NCBI GenBank assembly: GCA_049366715.1 | Contig: JBMNCQ010000099.1 | Span: 1 to 6,922 of the forward strand | DNA: 6,922 nucleotides | Source: JBMNCQ01 sp049366715 | Lineage (GTDB): Bacteria > Bacillota > Peptococcia > Peptococcales > BICA1-8 | Direction of reading: 5' to 3' | In this document: positions 6,094-6,922 of the stretch, piece after piece | Numbering within the stretch: the first letter of the stretch is position 1 | How the letters are laid out: each line of letters starts with the position of its first letter | Made by a program: the position numbers and the translations under genes | The notes under the pieces: generated by a model | What the model was told of the DNA's origin: nothing | Seen by the model: only the letters and a program-made list of their open reading frames with translations | Databases searched by the model: none

Positions 6094-6282
6094 TATAAAA
6101 CAATCCAGACACAGTTATTAAGATTTTATATACTTATTGAAATCTAATAGTTTAGTCATTTATGGTATTTTGTTATCCGTTATCATATCTTAACTATTAA
6201 GAAATATATCCATCTTTTTTAAGATTCCCAGGGTCTCTTCAATTTAAAATACCCTCTCTTTAGAAAGTCCAGCTCTCGAAAA
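6094..6282. other. AT-rich non-coding spacer
   Basis: No plausible gene is present on either strand. The first 130 bases are extremely AT-rich, like the cassette; composition becomes more balanced from about 6225. Small AT palindromes occur (CTTAA-CTA-TTAAG at 6189-6201; ATCTT-TTTT-AAGAT at 6212-6225), but neither has a GC-rich stem followed by a T-run, so I do not call a terminator. The right edge of the cassette probably lies here. Confidence 0.5.
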
Positions 6283-6312
6283 TGCAACCTTTTAAAGAAC
6301 CGCGGCGTTATA
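6283..6312 (+). promoter_or_regulatory. ECF-type promoter motif before the sigma gene
   Basis: TGCAAC (6283-6288, followed by CTTTT) and GTTATA (6307-6312) are 18 bp apart. An AAC core followed by T-rich sequence is typical of -35 elements read by ECF sigma factors. The same two boxes with the same spacing recur behind the sigma gene at 6868-6897, which is the main support. Transcription would start at about 6319, almost at the sigma start codon, giving a leaderless or nearly leaderless mRNA. Confidence 0.6.
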
Positions 6313-6319
6313 GTTAATA

Positions 6320-6865
6320 GTGGAGATGGATATAGACAAGGAAAAAGAGCTGGTTGAAAGAGCCAAAAACGATACCGTTGCTTTCGGTGAGCTTTACGAC
6401 CATTATTATTCCCGGATATACGGCTATATATTAAGAAGAACGGCCAATGTTCAAGTAGCCGAGGATGTTACTTCCGAAGTTTTCCTGAAGGTATTAAAGA
6501 ACCTGGGGAAGTTTCGCTGGCGTGACGTCCCCTTCTCCTCATGGCTTTACCGCATCGCTTCCAATGAAATTGCCAATTATTTCAAGAAAAACGGAAATGG
6601 GCATGTCTCCCTTGAAAAGGTATCCGGCTCACTGGATGACATAGAGCTTCTGAATGCCGATATGGCATTGAAAAAATACGATGAATATATCGTCCTTCAT
6701 GAAAATATCTCCAAGCTGTCTATCAAATATCAGGAAGTGATTACACTGCGCTTCTTTGAAGACAAGCAGGTCAGGGAAATCGGGGAGATACTGGGGAAGA
6801 GCGAGGGAACGGTAAAATCCCTGCTGCACCGGGGGCTGGAGAAATTAGCGAAGCTAACGGATTAA
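6320..6865 (+). CDS. ECF subfamily RNA polymerase sigma factor
   Basis: This 181-residue protein directs RNA polymerase to a specific promoter set. Region 2 (about 18-90) contains DTVAFGELYDHYYSRIYGYI, the core-binding AEDVTSEVFLKVLKNL (47-62) and the -10-recognition part FRWRDVPFSSWLYRIASNEIANYF (65-88). Region 4 (about 125-178) contains LSIKYQEVITLRFFEDKQ and the HTH VREIGEILGKSEGTVKSLLHRGLEKL (151-176), which reads the -35 element. There is no region 1 or 3, as expected for the ECF group, and no C-terminal extension. The start is uncertain: GTG at 6320 or ATG at 6326; GGAG directly touches the ATG and no Shine-Dalgarno is properly spaced for either, which fits leaderless translation. Matching promoter motifs on both sides suggest autoregulation. 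Codon use is like the left flank, not like the cassette. Confidence 0.94.
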   Translation: MEMDIDKEKELVERAKNDTVAFGELYDHYYSRIYGYILRRTANVQVAEDVTSEVFLKVLKNLGKFRWRDVPFSSWLYRIASNEIANYFKKNGNGHVSLEKVSGSLDDIELLNADMALKKYDEYIVLHENISKLSIKYQEVITLRFFEDKQVREIGEILGKSEGTVKSLLHRGLEKLAKLTD

Positions 6866-6867
6866 AG

Positions 6868-6897
6868 TGCAACTTTTCGGGTAAAAGCAGGGTTATA
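6868..6897 (+). promoter_or_regulatory. Second ECF-type promoter motif, before the next gene
   Basis: TGCAAC (6868-6873, followed by TTTT) and GTTATA (6892-6897) are again exactly 18 bp apart, repeating the arrangement at 6283-6312. The intervening bases differ, so it is the two boxes and their spacing that are kept, as expected for a promoter. It begins 2 nt after the sigma stop codon and would give a leader of about ten bases to the downstream start codon. Confidence 0.6.
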
Positions 6898-6914
6898 TTA
6901 GATGGAGGGTAGTC

Positions 6915-6922
6915 ATGAAGGA
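6915..6922 (+). CDS. Start of a downstream gene, cut by the window edge
   Basis: An ATG at 6915 follows GGAGGG (6904-6909) at 5 nt, with Met-Lys visible before the window ends. It lies 49 nt behind the sigma gene and behind its own ECF-type promoter motif. By position it could encode the cognate anti-sigma factor, but nothing of the protein can be read. Confidence 0.55.

Larger units (their letters stand above)
3040..6110 (+). other. Acquired restriction-modification cassette (approximate limits)
   Basis: The methyltransferase, vsr and endonuclease genes form one tightly overlapped unit with its own promoter and operator. By eye the block is clearly richer in A/T, with many AAA, ATA, TTA and AAT codons, than the antiporter and methyltransferase genes on the left, where third positions are often G or C. 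No transposase, integrase, target-site duplication or terminal inverted repeat is visible, so the mode of entry is unknown. The left limit is placed where composition changes inside the 29-codon ORF; the right limit lies somewhere in the spacer after 6093. Confidence 0.6.

Noticed and set aside
6189..6225. AT-only hairpins as a terminator for the restriction operon
   Set aside because: Stems are five A/T-rich pairs, and the second has its T-run inside the loop; neither fits an intrinsic terminator.
1..6922. CRISPR arrays, tRNA or rRNA genes, insertion sequences
   Set aside because: No regularly spaced repeats, tRNA cloverleaf arms or transposase frames were seen on either strand.

Overview
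The window looks like a moderately AT-rich to balanced bacterial chromosome carrying one clearly foreign block. The host is uncertain. The mix of a DUF5661 protein, a TIGR04076-family protein, a divergent Na+/Ca2+-exchanger-family protein and an ECF sigma factor with autoregulatory-looking promoters would fit an anaerobic lineage such as Dehalococcoidia (Chloroflexota). That is an impression from protein style, not something the sequence proves.

Left part (1-2976). A DUF5661 gene on the plus strand has lost only the first base of its probable start codon. It converges on a four-gene minus-strand cluster, in transcription order: a TetR regulator, a cation:calcium-antiporter-family membrane protein, a small Cys-containing TIGR04076 protein, and a TehB-like SAM methyltransferase. 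The tetR promoter is near-consensus (TTGACA-16-TATAAT) and a perfect 8+8 bp palindrome sits over its start site, so the regulator almost certainly represses itself and possibly the genes behind it.

Middle (about 3020-6093). An AT-rich three-gene cassette encodes a complete type II restriction-modification system of the EcoRII/Dcm kind: a C5-cytosine methyltransferase with an N-terminal HTH domain, a Vsr mismatch endonuclease (8 nt overlap), and an EcoRII-type endonuclease (1 nt overlap). The expected target is CCWGG. The cassette has its own promoter, and a 13-bp palindrome lies between the promoter and the methyltransferase start. Its layout (nGACA-AAn-TGTCn) resembles the operators bound by the HTH domains of M.SsoII/M.Ecl18kI, which suggests methyltransferase-mediated feedback. 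The cassette lies where a gene divergent from tetR would be expected: a plus-strand promoter overlapping the TetR operator, an AAGGAGG site and a start codon remain, but the reading frame ends after 29 codons.

Right part (6094-6922). A 226-nt AT-rich spacer is followed by an ECF sigma-70-family gene. The same promoter-like motif (TGCAAC, exactly 18 bp, GTTATA) occurs just before this gene and again just after it, in front of the next gene, of which only the first codons are visible. This suggests that the sigma factor drives itself and its neighbour, possibly its anti-sigma factor.
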